A DNA stretch of 64,000 nt from Cymbidium sinense (taxonomy: Eukaryota; Streptophyta; Magnoliopsida; Asparagales; Orchidaceae): assembly GCA_021442155.1 (NCBI GenBank), contig CM038215.1:7650976-7714975 (forward strand). Direction: 5' to 3'. Each line of letters starts with the position of its first letter. Position 1 is the first letter of the stretch. The notes beneath the pieces are model-generated. The model made no database searches. It saw only the letters and a program-made list of their open reading frames with translations, and was not told the DNA's origin. A program made the position numbers and the translations under genes. Below are positions 1-10,900 of the stretch, in pieces.

Positions 1-1040
1 TTTCTTTGGTGTGGTTTTTGGCTAGGAGGATATGTTGGAAGGCTGGTTTGGATGATTGTATTGGCTAGCTGTGTTGGTTGGAGGAGTGGCTATTTTGACT
101 ACTTTTTCTTGCTCTTTTGGTGACTATTCTGGAAACCTACTAGTGTTCTTTCTATGACCTATATTTCTGGTCTCCTCTTGCTTTGTCTTTTCTCTCTTGG
201 CTACAGCTGACCCCCTTTTTTTCTATTTGGGTGGCAGCCATGTTGCCCACCACTTTTAGTTAAGTGCATTTTCTTGGCTCTTTTTTTTTGCTTTATTTGT
301 GGAGAATATAAGTACTTGTGTTTTTATTTTTTGCTCTTATTTGTCTCTAGTTTTTGTTGTTACCCCTGTCATGATGATTGCTCCATTTGATTTTGTTACT
401 CTTTTTTGGTGGTGGCTTTGGTGGTGCTCCTACTGTATTGTTGGTTTCCCTGATGGTTGATTGATTATCTTCCTTATTGGGTTTTGTTGTTTAAGTGGCT
501 TGGTGGTTGTCTGTTATGTTTGTTGTTTGGAGAATTTTGTAGCCTTCCTGGATGACAAACTTTTTATGATGGGCTACACGAGGTATGCTGGCTATGATGG
601 CCTTGATGTTTCCCACTCTTTTTTCTTTTGGATGGTAGCACTATATGTAATTGTAACCCTTCTCCTGAAGTTTGGATGCTTACACATAGTGTTGCTCCTT
701 GAGAAGATTGTAAGTGAGCCTAAGCCATCTCTTTGCTCTTACTTTTTATGCTTGTTTAATTGTACTTATCCTTTCAAAAGAATATTGCAGATTTCTTTTA
801 TAGGATGAGAGCCTTGTAAGTGGATCTTGCTAGTATCAGACTGACCAAATGAAGTTTGCTGATCTCATATAGATTTTCTGTTGTTGATTTTTTGGTTTTT
901 TTTTGCTTTATTTCCTTCAAAATTTAAAAAGTTAGGTGATTTATCTCCTTAAAATTTATTATAGCTCTTTGAGGATTAGCTTAGAGATTTACCCCCTCTA
1001 AGGACTTCATACTTTTTCTTTGCAGCAATAAAATTTCCCT
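1..1040 (+). repeat. T/G-rich dispersed repeat, possible LINE 3' end
   Basis: This strongly T- and G-rich block ends in an AATAAA signal (1027-1032) just before telomere-like repeats begin. Its stretch near 585-690 matches 25765-25850, sharing the GGCTATGATGG start and an AACCCTTCTcctGAAGTTTGGATGCT core, so the two blocks belong to one repeat family. A terminal AATAAA with A-rich sequence after it is typical of a non-LTR retrotransposon 3' end, but I see no reverse transcriptase or endonuclease motif. A frame of 115 codons at 461-808 translates to a hydrophobic, cysteine-rich peptide; T-rich DNA produces such frames by composition and I do not count it as a gene. Confidence 0.4.
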
Positions 1041-1405
1041 AATTTCCCTAAAAAAATTCTAAACCCTAAACCCTAAAAAACCTAAACCTAAAATCCTAAA
1101 CCCTAAACCCTTAATCCTAATACCTAAAATCTATTAACCTAGCCACTAAACCCTACACCCTAAACACTAAACCTTGAACCCTAAACCTTAAACCGTAAAA
1201 ACCTAAGAACCTAAACATAAACTAAATAAAACTTAAAAATAAAATGAATAAAAAAACCTAAACCTAATTAAAATAAAAAATAAAATAACGTGAAAACCTA
1301 AACTAAAACCTAAACCTAAACCTACAAATAAAATAAAAAACTAAACAAAAATAAAATAAATAAAAGCCTAACGTAAATAAAATAAAATAAACCAAGCAAT
1401 AAAAA
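1041..1405 (+). repeat. Telomere-like (CCCTAAA)n array, degenerate
   Basis: CCCTAAA heptamers (best at about 1057-1115) decay rightward into CCTAAA and A-rich AAATAAAATAAA sequence. The C-rich strand is on the plus strand, as in every other array of this window. It separates the T/G-rich block from the broken protease end of element A. No gene. Confidence 0.9.
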
Positions 1406-2330
1406 TGGTTGTGCTCTAAGTCTAAACCTGTCCATGTCAACTGTGATGTATAGGGGACAATTGTGCTCTAAGTCCCCTAGAAGAAGGTCTTCACCTGTGA
1501 AGGTGATCTCTTGGGCTTCTTTTACAAAATGTGCTTCCTTACTTATATCGGTCAGTTGAGCTAAAAATATTTAAGGATTAAGGAGATCCTTGATTAGTGA
1601 TTCCTTCACCTCTTTGGATAAGACAAGGGCATCATATATGCTTAGCTTAGATGGCAACTTTCTTAGATGAGAAAGGATGTTGTAGTCCACCTTTGGTTGA
1701 TCTTTCACAAGCATATCCAAGGGTGAAGCATCTGTGGAATGAGCTTCTCGATCTTGATACTAATACCAAACACTACATCTAGGTGCGGACCTTCACATGG
1801 AGGTCGAACCTTGCCACGGGATGTTGACTTGGGTGATCTCTTGAGGCAAGTGGTGGAAGGTTCTACACTACTTAGGCTTACCACCCTGACTTCTCCTATG
1901 GGACCCTCAGAATCAGATTATTCCATGTCTATCTCAAGAGGTGAATCCATAGTATTCAGAGTTGGAAAGTCCAACTTTGAATCAGAAAGAGGAAGATCAG
2001 AATTATTATAGTTACTTAGACTTGAAGAGTTATCGGTAGGAATAGAAGAAGACAACCCATTAGAAGTGACACAAATGTAATTCAAACTAGCTTTATTCTT
2101 TAATTTCTTAGAATTATTTGGGGGGTACAAAGTAGAAGTCAAGTAAAGTGAGTGGAGTAAGGGATTGAATGCCCTTATCTGTTGATATAAGAGTTCTACT
2201 AGTAGAAGAAATAGAAGAGCTAGCTAGAATGGAAGAAGTCGCTGGTGTGGAAGCCACAACTGAAGGCTGGAGGAAGGACATGGTCGATGGCTATGCTAAA
2301 GGGCTACCTCGGGCCGACACATGCTGCTGC
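1406..2330 (-). pseudogene. Element A gag-protease linker and protease N-terminus
   Basis: Read on the minus strand, about 1560 to 1410 gives ITFTGEDLLLGDLEHNCPLY followed by an IT-V segment. This matches the stretch just upstream of the aspartic protease active site in plant Ty3/gypsy elements, where a phrase like VTFTDEDLP-HN-PLYITG precedes VDGGS. The active-site triad itself is not reached, because the sequence turns into CCTAAA repeats near 1405. Between 1560 and 2330 is the gag-protease linker; its counterpart in element C is 35200-35950, sharing for example the stretch around 1605-1730 with 35255-35370. The 74- and 90-codon open frames inside are fragments or shadows. Confidence 0.6.
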
Positions 2331-4109
2331 TGCTACTGTTACTGAGGTCCCACATACCTAGAGTTGGCACTGGCAACTTGCAAACCTTCTTTAGTGTTGG
2401 AGGTTTGAGCTGACTCAGGCACCTGTAAGGAAAGTTTCTTGATCTTCTAATTGATTTTCTTAGAGATTTTGGATAGGGACATATACCAACCTTCTTTATT
2501 TTTATTAGGATCACATGAATCCCCAAGGATTACCCTAATGGAAGGTTTTTCCATAAGGTATTCCTTTGGGATAACTATAGCACCGGTCTTAAAATTATGT
2601 TCAAGCCATTCCTTGAATGTGAAGCAATCTTCCAAAATGTGACCTAGCATTCGATGGTAAGGGAAAAAGTTTGGATCACGACTTTTGCCTACTTCCTCCA
2701 GCCTCCAAGGCTCAGGTAGCTAAAAAGCAAGTTTTTTTAAGAGATTCTTAAATATTTTTTCCATTACCTCCCTCTTAAAAGAATAAGGTTTGTTTAAATT
2801 ATCTAAAAGAGTAGGTGGGCAATAGCTACTTGGAGGTGGGTATGCATGTCACTATTGTTGGTGGTATGGTTGAGGCGGTCATTGTGCTAACCGTGGAGGC
2901 TAAGGTGGAGGTCTGTAGGGCTATCTCGGTGATGGAAAAGGAGGTGGAGGATCTTTGAGGTCATGGTCTTAGGCGATCTTTTGGTCCCTTATCAACCACT
3001 ACTATTGCTCGGGTTTCTTCTCATAGACCTTCTACGGCTTCTCCTTAGGCAAATCTTAAAATGGCAACTCTCTCCTTTATACTAGCCACCTTGATTAGCT
3101 TCTCAAATGTCTTGATAGTGAAGCCCTTAAGTATGAAGGTGATCGGGCCATGGATATTCTTCAAGAGAATCTCAATGGCATGCTGTTCAAATAGCTGCAG
3201 TTCACACATCATACTCAGGTTGTGTCGTCGAAGAATATAATCAATAAGGGACTCATCAGGTGTTGTTGTGCTATAATGAGATCACCTTTTGTAACCCTTT
3301 GTTGAGATCTAGCAAATCTCTTAATGAAGAGTAGCTCTAACTCAGTAAATGTCTTTACTAAACTATTGGGTAGTTCAACATACTAATCGAAAGCAATACC
3401 CATTAGGCTACTAATGAAAAGGTGAAAAAGCGTTCCACACTGTACTGAAAGTGCTATGTCTTGCCTTGGGTTCCCACTGCCATCAATGCTTTTAAAGGAA
3501 GGTGGCATGAAACACTTGGGATATTGGATTGTATCGAATTCCTCTGGTAGGGTCTACACTTTAGAACCGATGATCCTCCCCAGGCTTGAGCCAAAGCTTC
3601 CTTCACCTACTACTCAACCATGGATTTTATATCTTTTTATTGTATGGAGGTAATTTCCACTACATTCCTATATAGGATAGTGCTACTTTGTTCAACAGGA
3701 GGTAGAGTCTTGGCTGGGTCCAAGACATGCACTAATTCGAGCTGACTGATGTCAACTATAGTAGGATGAACTAAAGGGGCTTATTTTTGAAGCACTGACA
3801 CTGCTGCTAAAAAGTCTTATAACTGACTTGCCATTTTATCAATCTCCTCATCCTTCTATCTCAACTGATGTCAGAGGTACTGGGCTGATTCAATGGTATC
3901 TTCTTGAACAACCTCATTACCTTCCATGGCTTGTTGTTCCCTAAGAAGGGATCCTCTAGTGTTACCATGCAGACTCCAGCAGAGTCCCCCATTAGGTCAT
4001 CTTCATTAGGATCGAAGTTGACTTTCTCTTCATCAGACTAGTCATTCCCCAAGATCTCCTTCTTCTCCATGAAATAATGTGCAACTATCTCATCTAAAGA
4101 GCGATCCAT
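2331..4109 (-). pseudogene. Element A gag (capsid/nucleocapsid) pseudogene
   Basis: Gag forms the retrotransposon's virus-like particle. A plausible start is the ATG at 4109, opening MDRSLDEIVAHYFMEKKEI and then an acidic stretch. Near 3560-3310 comes a capsid-like segment containing YPKCFMPPSFKSIDG, then a YVELPN phrase, then KTFTELELLFIKRFARS, matching the WYxxLPxGSIxxFxxLxxxFxxxF core of plant gag (retrotrans_gag) proteins. Near 2650-2450 the frame reads MLGHILEDCFTFKEWLEHNF, the conserved C-terminal region that in related elements follows a H-x-x-x-GH-x-x-x-DC motif. Several in-frame stops and frameshifts break it. Element C holds a parallel copy at 34965-37082. Confidence 0.7.
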
Positions 4110-4286
4110 CTAAGCAGGTAGAAATAGTCTGACAGGATCACTATCATTGAGGCATCAAACCTTGTTTATCATTAGAGAGAGTCAATCTTGTGTGGACTGT
4201 ACTCATTGGATGAATGACACTCCTGACTACTACTGGCTATGAGAGGGGTAGCAATCCTAAGATATTCCACTACCTTGGTGTAGGCG
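4110..4286 (-). other. Spacer between upstream ORF and gag of element A
   Basis: About 180 bases without a convincing frame lie between the end of the upstream ORF and the proposed gag start. It may be decayed coding DNA joining the two; I see no other feature. Confidence 0.3.
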
Positions 4287-5640
4287 TCATCTGGAATATG
4301 TAATAACTATCACCATCCCATCTCCACATCCTATGGGTAGAGTTGGTGAAGGGATGACCATTATGCTTTGGGGTCCCCACTCCTTCTGCACCATCATTGG
4401 GGTAGAAGGTTGAGCAGGAGAGCTTGGCACTACATCAATGGGTGGTGTAGAAGGGGTAGGATTCCTCGGCCATAGTTTAATCGCCAATGGGGTGAGCTTT
4501 TCCCCAGATGCAGCCTTCATGGCCTTAGATGGAATAAGAGATGTTGTAACCTGTACTAGCGATGGCGGATGAGGGGTAGAGTGATGGGGTGGATACACCA
4601 CCGACTCTCTGTGTACAGGAACTGCCCTCCTGTGGTGGCTAGCCCCTGTGAGAAGAATACTACTAGTATGTTTGACGCGGGTAACGCGCCAAGCTGGAAA
4701 ATCAATCAATGTAGACTACCACGCTGACCAAATCTCTCCTTGCTCTATGTGTAATGTATGGGCCTCAGCCCTCTCCTAGAAAATCTATTTCCCTATGCTA
4801 CAAGGGATAATATATCAGAGATCAAACTGTGTCCCAGACTCTGAGCAACCATATGCTCGCCAACTGGGGTAAAGACGGTCAGAGGCTCTGCTCTTAGAAC
4901 TATTTGAAAATGCACCACTGGAGGAGGTGATGAATAGATCATCCTAAAATCCTCTTTATCTATTCCAGAGAGAGGATGGAACTGGCTTTTTGCAACCAGT
5001 GGTGAAGTGAAAATGGGGAACTCTTCCATGGCTAAATGAGTTGCTGCCTCTAGCTCCCTAGTGATCCTGATGTGGTACAACTTAATCATGTGGTTTGTAT
5101 TCCTACACTGTGTACTAGTGGTGAAGTGACAACGGGGAACTCTTCCATGTCTAAACGAGCTAGAACCATACTCAAATGTAGGGGAGGCAAGCCCAGAGAC
5201 CAGGGGAGCCTTACCCTTGGAGGGTACAGATGAGATGGTGCTAGCCCTCACCAGGGCAACATGAGAAACCAATTAGAGTTGGTACTGTGGGCACTACAAT
5301 GACTGGAGTCTGTGGTACTTTCATAGCTATCTTCTTCAGCAAGTAGACATCAGAGTTAGCCGGTAAGTCAATTCGATGTTGACACCTTTCGTACCTACCT
5401 CCATGTAGTGAGGGGAGTGCCCTCACAAGTAATCCTAGCTCCCTCAAATCCCCGACCAAAGTGAATCAGATGAGTATGGTCCAGACGGGAGAAGTCAACT
5501 TGATCTAAAGGCAAATCTATACCATGGGGGAAGGTAAAAATAAACTTCTGAGAACCAGCAATTTCAACAACTATAAGAGACTGAAATTGAACTGCTACTG
5601 TACTGACTATAAAGATCTACAATGAGAGATGAATTTGTAT
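4287..5640 (-). pseudogene. Extra ORF upstream of gag in element A, broken
   Basis: Three minus-strand frames (5459-5241, 5272-4793, 4709-4287) follow one another with small frame changes. A further frame extends the first one upstream: about 5560-5400 reads FTFPHGIDLPLDQVDFSRLD and then HTHLIHFGRGFEGAR. Codon-like composition continues over about 1.3 kb, so I read this as one ORF with frameshifts, lying between the leader and gag. An additional ORF1 5' of gag is a known trait of Ogre-type elements; its function is not established. The C-terminal part is rich in Pro, Ser and Thr, with no domain I recognise. It could instead be the N-terminal part of an unusually long gag. Confidence 0.5.
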
Positions 5641-5776
5641 CAATTTTCTATTTCTATAGATTTTTGAATTTTAGATTTAAAAATTTGAACCCACATCCAA
5701 CAACTTGGAAGTGTTAAGTGGTTCAAATGGATTTGAGAATATTGATTGAAAGAGGAATTTGAATATAAATCTAAAC

Positions 5777-7655
5777 TTCAACAAATTTAGGTATGTTGAA
5801 ATATGGATTCATATTTTTTGATAAGAATGCTTCCATAGGTTCATGTTTTGTTTGAATTTGAATTTTTGATTTGAGGACCCTTTCCTTTAACAAATTTGGG
5901 CATGTTAAAGTAAGGGTCAAATTGATTTTATTTTTGTTTGATAATTTTGGATTTTCACATACTTAGCAAATTTAGGTATGCTAAGTGAAGTGTTTGAGAA
6001 TGTGGTTGTGAATTTTATTTTGATTTTGAAAATTTTGGAATTCTCACTTAGCAAATTTTGGTATGCTAAGAAGAATACAAGTGCGTTTTGTTTGATTTTT
6101 GAAAATAAGATTCTTAGCAAATTTAGGAATGCTAAGGGAATCCTAAGTGTTTCATTATTCATTTTGATATTTTGATTTTTGGAAAGGTAGGATACCTAGA
6201 AAATTTGGTATGCTAAGGGAATCCTAAGTGTTTCATTTGTTTTGATGTGTTTGAAAGTGGAGATTTAACTTTAGCAAATTTAGTATGTTAAAGTTGAAGT
6301 CCCACTTAGTTTTGTGAAATGGAAATTTCACTTAGCAAATTTGAGTATGCTGAATGAAATTTCAACTGGTGTGTGTTCAAAATTTTTGATTTGTTTTGGT
6401 TTTGAAAATGGAAACTTCTCCTTAGCAAATTTGGTATTCTAAGGAAAGAAGTTCCAAAGCTGTTTGAGAATTTTGGTTTAGACTTTGGAGACTTCACTTA
6501 GCAAATTTGAGTATGCTAAATGAGGTTCCAAAAGGTGTTTGAAAGTTTTGATTTTGACTTCACTTAACAAATTTGGGTATGTTAAATGAAGTTCCAAATG
6601 TGTTTGAAAATTTTGAAATATGATTGTTGAATTTGATTTTGGATTTAGAAACTTCACTTAGCAAATTTGAGGATGCTAAATGATGTTCCAAAAAATGTGT
6701 TTTGAAAAATTTTAAAATATGATTATTGAATTTTTTTTTTGTGATTTTGGATTTGGAAACTTCACTTAGCAAATTTGAGTATGCTTAATGAAGTTCCAAA
6801 AATGTGTTTTGAAAATTTTGAAATATGATTGTTTAAGTTTTAATTTTTGAAAAGGGTACTTCCATTCAACAAATTTAGGTATGTAGAATGGAGATCAATC
6901 TTATTTTTGAAATGTGAAATTTTGTTTTGTGTGTGATTATTGCTTTGTTTATTTTTTGAAAGAGAGGAATTCCAACTTAATCATATGTGGGATATGTTTA
7001 GGTGGGATTTCCCAAATGATATTTTTTTTAGTTGGGAATGAAATCTTCATTTAATAAATTTGTGTATATTAAATGAAGATAGATATTGCTTTGAAAAGTT
7101 TAATTTTGTTTACAAATGAAACTTCCATTCAATAGGTGTGAGTGTATTGAATAGGAAAATTCATGTCTCCTTTTTGAAAATTTTAATTTTGTTTGAAAAT
7201 GAACCGTCCATTCAATAAGTGTGAGTGTATTGAATAGGAAGATTCATGTGTGCTTTTTGAAAAGTTTAATTTTGTTTGGAAAAAAACCTTCCATTCAATA
7301 AGTGTGAGTATATTCAATAGGAAGATTCATGTGTGCTTCTGAACACTTTATGATTTTTATTTTTAGTAAGATGATTGTTCCTTTTATTTTAAAAATGAAA
7401 TCTTCATCAAAGTGAATTAAAAGAAGATGTTCATTTGTGCTTTTTTAAAATGTTGTTAGTTTTATTTTTGAAAATCCCTACATGTAATAATTACAGGAAT
7501 TGTTAAATGAGGGTGACAAAATTTTGTGGAAAAAATTTTATTAAGTGCATTTTTGAAAAGGTGCTTTGAAAAGAAAAGTTCTTATGGAAGATTTATTTTA
7601 TCTTTATTATTTTAAGATGAACTTTTCCTTATCATAAAAATGATAAGGAGGAAGT
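5777..7655 (-). repeat. Array of ~19 hairpins in the leader of element A
   Basis: Each unit of roughly 60-110 bases holds an inverted repeat whose arms flank a loop of about 10 nt resembling AATTTGGGTA. Arms vary but remain paired: TTCAACA/TGTTGAA (5777), TTTAACA/TGTTAAA (about 5886), CTTAGCA/TGCTAAG (several, 5958-6780), TTTAATA/TATTAAA (7043-7080, a perfect 14-bp stem) and TTCAATA/TATTGAA (about 7115 and 7212). The unit at 6322-6363 has 16-nt arms with 14 Watson-Crick pairs, one wobble and one mismatch. A last, diverged hairpin with a short loop is at 7621-7655. Between stems the units share GTGTTTGAAAATTTTGAT-like filler. It lies 3' of the PBS candidate and 5' of the extra ORF, in the untranslated leader. 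Confidence 0.8.
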
Positions 7656-7901
7656 CTTTCAAATGTTTTCTTTTTTATTTAGATCTTTTCATTTTTACCC
7701 ATTGGAGAACCCAACGAGGGTTTTAAGACCAACAAGGAATGTGGTCCTAAAACCTAAAGATGTTGGCTAACTCAACTCAAGAATGAAATGAGCTAAATTC
7801 CAATGGAAAGAGAGATAGTCTTGGATTCATACCAAAGTACAAACTCATTATCGATACTCAAAGATAAATGATCATTTACCAAAGATGGAGAGAGGAACCT
7901 T
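7656..7901 (-). other. Leader of element A next to the primer-binding site
   Basis: This noncoding stretch lies between the hairpin array and the primer-binding-site candidate. I see no frame longer than background and no repeat other than the last hairpin that borders it. Confidence 0.4.
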
Positions 7902-7918
7902 CCCCAGTGGAGTCGCTA
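7902..7918 (-). promoter_or_regulatory. Candidate primer-binding site of element A
   Basis: The minus strand reads TAGCGACTCCACTGGGG. Plant Tat/Ogre elements carry TGGCGACTCC-CTGGGG at this place, complementary to a tRNA 3' end (reported as tRNA-Arg for Ogre, from memory). The expected initial TGG is TAG here, one point change. It sits 8 bases downstream of the proposed LTR end CCACA, a somewhat wide gap. Confidence 0.55.
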
Positions 7919-7926
7919 GAAAAATC

Positions 7927-10900
7927 TGTGGAGAAAAATCTCTATATAGTGGTCATCTTTCAAATCTGTGGGGAGAAATGAAAGAGACGACTATAAAAAT
8001 TCACCTTTTTAGGATGCCACGCAAATCCACAGATGTGCTTATTCAAGTGATCGAGTACATCATCAAGGAAATAGTGTACAATCTTAAGAGATAGAAGTCA
8101 CTACCCTTTAATGGACATAATCACCTCAATAAAGACTCCTAAGGACGATAGGTCTACATATGTACTAAAGATTTTTCCTCTACTTTACATGTTAATGTAA
8201 AGTAGGGTTTATTTTAAATTGGGTTCATTAAGTTCCCTACAGGGGCAAGCCCCCATAGTTAATTACATCCTAAGGAATGGGGATTCATTAGGAAAACTCT
8301 CAATTAAGGTAAATGATCATTGTCTTTGAAGATTTCAATATAAGAGGACTATCAATTGATTGGTTCATGTTTGAAAGATCAAACGGGATTGATCAAAAGA
8401 GGGAATTACTATCGAAACCAAAATGGAAGATAAGTAGGAGATGCCCATGATGCTAGGAAACCTAGCGAGCATCTCAAACTATCCTATAATTGGGCTTTAT
8501 ATTTTTTAAAATTGATTTAGTTTGTTTAAGTTGAATTTTTCATTTGAAATTTAGGACTTATGATTCCTTAACACAAGATTAAGAAAATGCTTAAGAAGTG
8601 AGGAATTATGCTTAGGGCCCATAATGGGGATAAGCAACCTCAGAACCTAAATCTAGGGAGCTTTGGTGATGGCTGAAAGCATAACCTAAATCTAAGGCAA
8701 AAATGGGTAATTAATTTGCCTCCATAAGAGAGGACAAACCACCCGATAGCTTGGACTTACAATCGCCTGGGGGTGGCCACCAACTAACTCCTCCTATGAT
8801 TTTAAATACATGTAGGCAAGTCTTTATTCTTATGCAAGATAGCTAGGCTGTTATTTATTTAGAAAGAGACTAAGTCCTTAAACTCTCTCCCTAAAGATAC
8901 TAGATCATGTAAAGGGCATGCTTCAAATGACCTAAATCTAATGCAATTCAAATTTCATTTTTATTTTAATCTTAGGATAATTATTTTGATTCAGGCTAAT
9001 AGGATTCATACGACTAATGCATGGGAAAGAAGGTTATTGGCCAAAATCAGTGAGAAGGGAGGAGGTGAGTTTCCACCATGGCTCTCAAAGGTTAAGCCAA
9101 GTTTCTTTGGCAAAGGTGAAAGCCCCCCAATCAAGAGTGAAATATGATGCTGTTGTGCATGATATTACAAAAGAAATGCTCATCTAGCTAAGGGGTTGCT
9201 AATTCTTTTATCTTGATTTTAAACCTAAGCTTTAGGTGAGGTTATGAGTTGTCTAATTTTTATTTTGAGTTGTTAAGTTGGGTAAAGATTTATTTTTTCC
9301 CTAAAGAGCCTAATCCACATCTAGGCCAAACATAAAGCAAGGATGGAACTAGGAAAAGCATTCCACTTAATTCAAAAGCTAAACAAATCATCAAATAATT
9401 TATAAAGCTAATTGCAAAAAGACTAAAAGGCCGTTGTGGTCGGGCACCACTGCATAAACCCAAAAATATCAAATTATGTAGCCGAGCTCTACCCTTATAC
9501 AACCTGGATTACAAATGAATTAAATTACAATTACATTATTGTTCAATTTATTTCTTCTTTCTTCTTTTTTCTTCTTTGGTTCTTTCTTTTGGATGGTTCA
9601 AAGGTAGATGTTCCAAGGCTTCACATGGTACATAAGATAAGATCTTATGACCAATGCTCATCCTAATCCCCATAATAATTATTCCAAAATCCTAATTGCA
9701 CAAATTTACATGAAAAGGAAAAGTGGAAATCTAACTAACACCTACAAAACAAAAGTTAGCTAAAATAAACCACACAAATCCCAAGCATGTATATTGGACT
9801 TATCACCACACACATGGGTGACTAAGTCTGCCTGGCCTATTGGATTATTCTTAGGGGTATAAAACTCGTACAAGCAAAAGCATTTTATATTTTTATTTAT
9901 GATAGTGCCCCTTAATCACAATCCAATGCAGAAAAGAATAGCTAGACTAAGAACGTCCTACCATTAATTCTACGAGCATACACCCTAACATCCACTCTAA
10001 AACATATATCACAAAATAAAATAAAACATCAAATCATGCACTGACCTAACCTAAAGCTAGAAGTGGTGACTTAGGCTAATGTGTGTGTTTTGAAGGTTTG
10101 TATGGTATGCTTAGCTATGGCTTTAGGTTCAAATTTTCTAAGTGTGAAAACATGTTCAACTTAGAGGAGGGTTTCATTTAAGCTATTTAATTATTTTGGG
10201 TTGATTTTATTTGATATTTTGATTTGGTTTAAGTGGATCCTACAATTAATTACTAAGTTATGAAGAGATGGAAAGAGAAGAGAACTTCTCTTTCCTTCCA
10301 TAACCTAAGTAATTTTTAAAGTAAGTTCACACTTTATTTTTATTTAAGTGAATGATTTGAATAAATATTTTAATTAATCCTAAGTTTAGATGAACTCTAA
10401 ACAAACCTATTAAAAAATAAAGGCATTTTAAGATTAAATAAAATGAATCAAAATTCACATAACACACATTACTTCATTTCTTTCCCAACATATATAACAT
10501 GCATATGGATGGAACCTAAGCATATCTATACATACAAATGAGAATATTTAACATACTTTATGATGCATGCTAAGTAAGCCATTTGAGAAAATTTAGAAGT
10601 TGAATATGCATGATTTTTCTTAACTAGAAAGGGGTATCCTTATCCAAATTTTCACATACACAAATGAAAGTAAGAAAGGCATAAGTGAGTACAACGCCAT
10701 TGTTAACTAGAGGTGTAAGGTACAAGACCTATTCAGGGCTACTTAAAGCCTTGCAACCTTGGGGTTGTCTAGACTAATATACCACTTTCCTTAAATACAA
10801 GCATGTGTATGAAAGAAATGAAATGGAAAGGACGAATGCAAAAGTTGTATTAATGGATTCATTTTGTTGATGCAATTTATGTATGCAAGTATAGTTAACC

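Noticed and set aside
461..808. 115-codon plus-strand frame
   Set aside because: Same compositional effect in T/G-rich DNA; the homologous stretch near 25765-25850 is not open in the equivalent frame.
2296..2526. 76-codon minus-strand frame overlapping gag end
   Set aside because: Overlaps the gag C-terminal frame (2650-2447) in another phase; the latter carries the conserved GH-LEDCF-F box.
5978..6175. Short frames on both strands in the leader (for example 5978-6175, 6306-6497, 6560-6772)
   Set aside because: They follow the hairpin repeat units, so the similar peptides on the minus strand reflect repeat structure, not coding.
5777..7655. CRISPR-like array of regularly spaced repeats
   Set aside because: Repeat spacing is irregular, the intervening DNA is itself repeated, the arms vary in a paired manner, and the context is a plant retroelement without cas genes.
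7885..8094. 69-codon plus-strand frame over the PBS region
   Set aside because: Lies antisense to element A and spans PBS and LTR end; no similarity recognised.
8161..8240. First guess of an LTR border at TGTACTAAAG (8161)
   Set aside because: Homology to the other LTR appears to continue beyond it, while the PBS candidate at 7902-7918 and the CCACA end at 7927, matching CCACA plus target copy at 34960-34969, give a better border.
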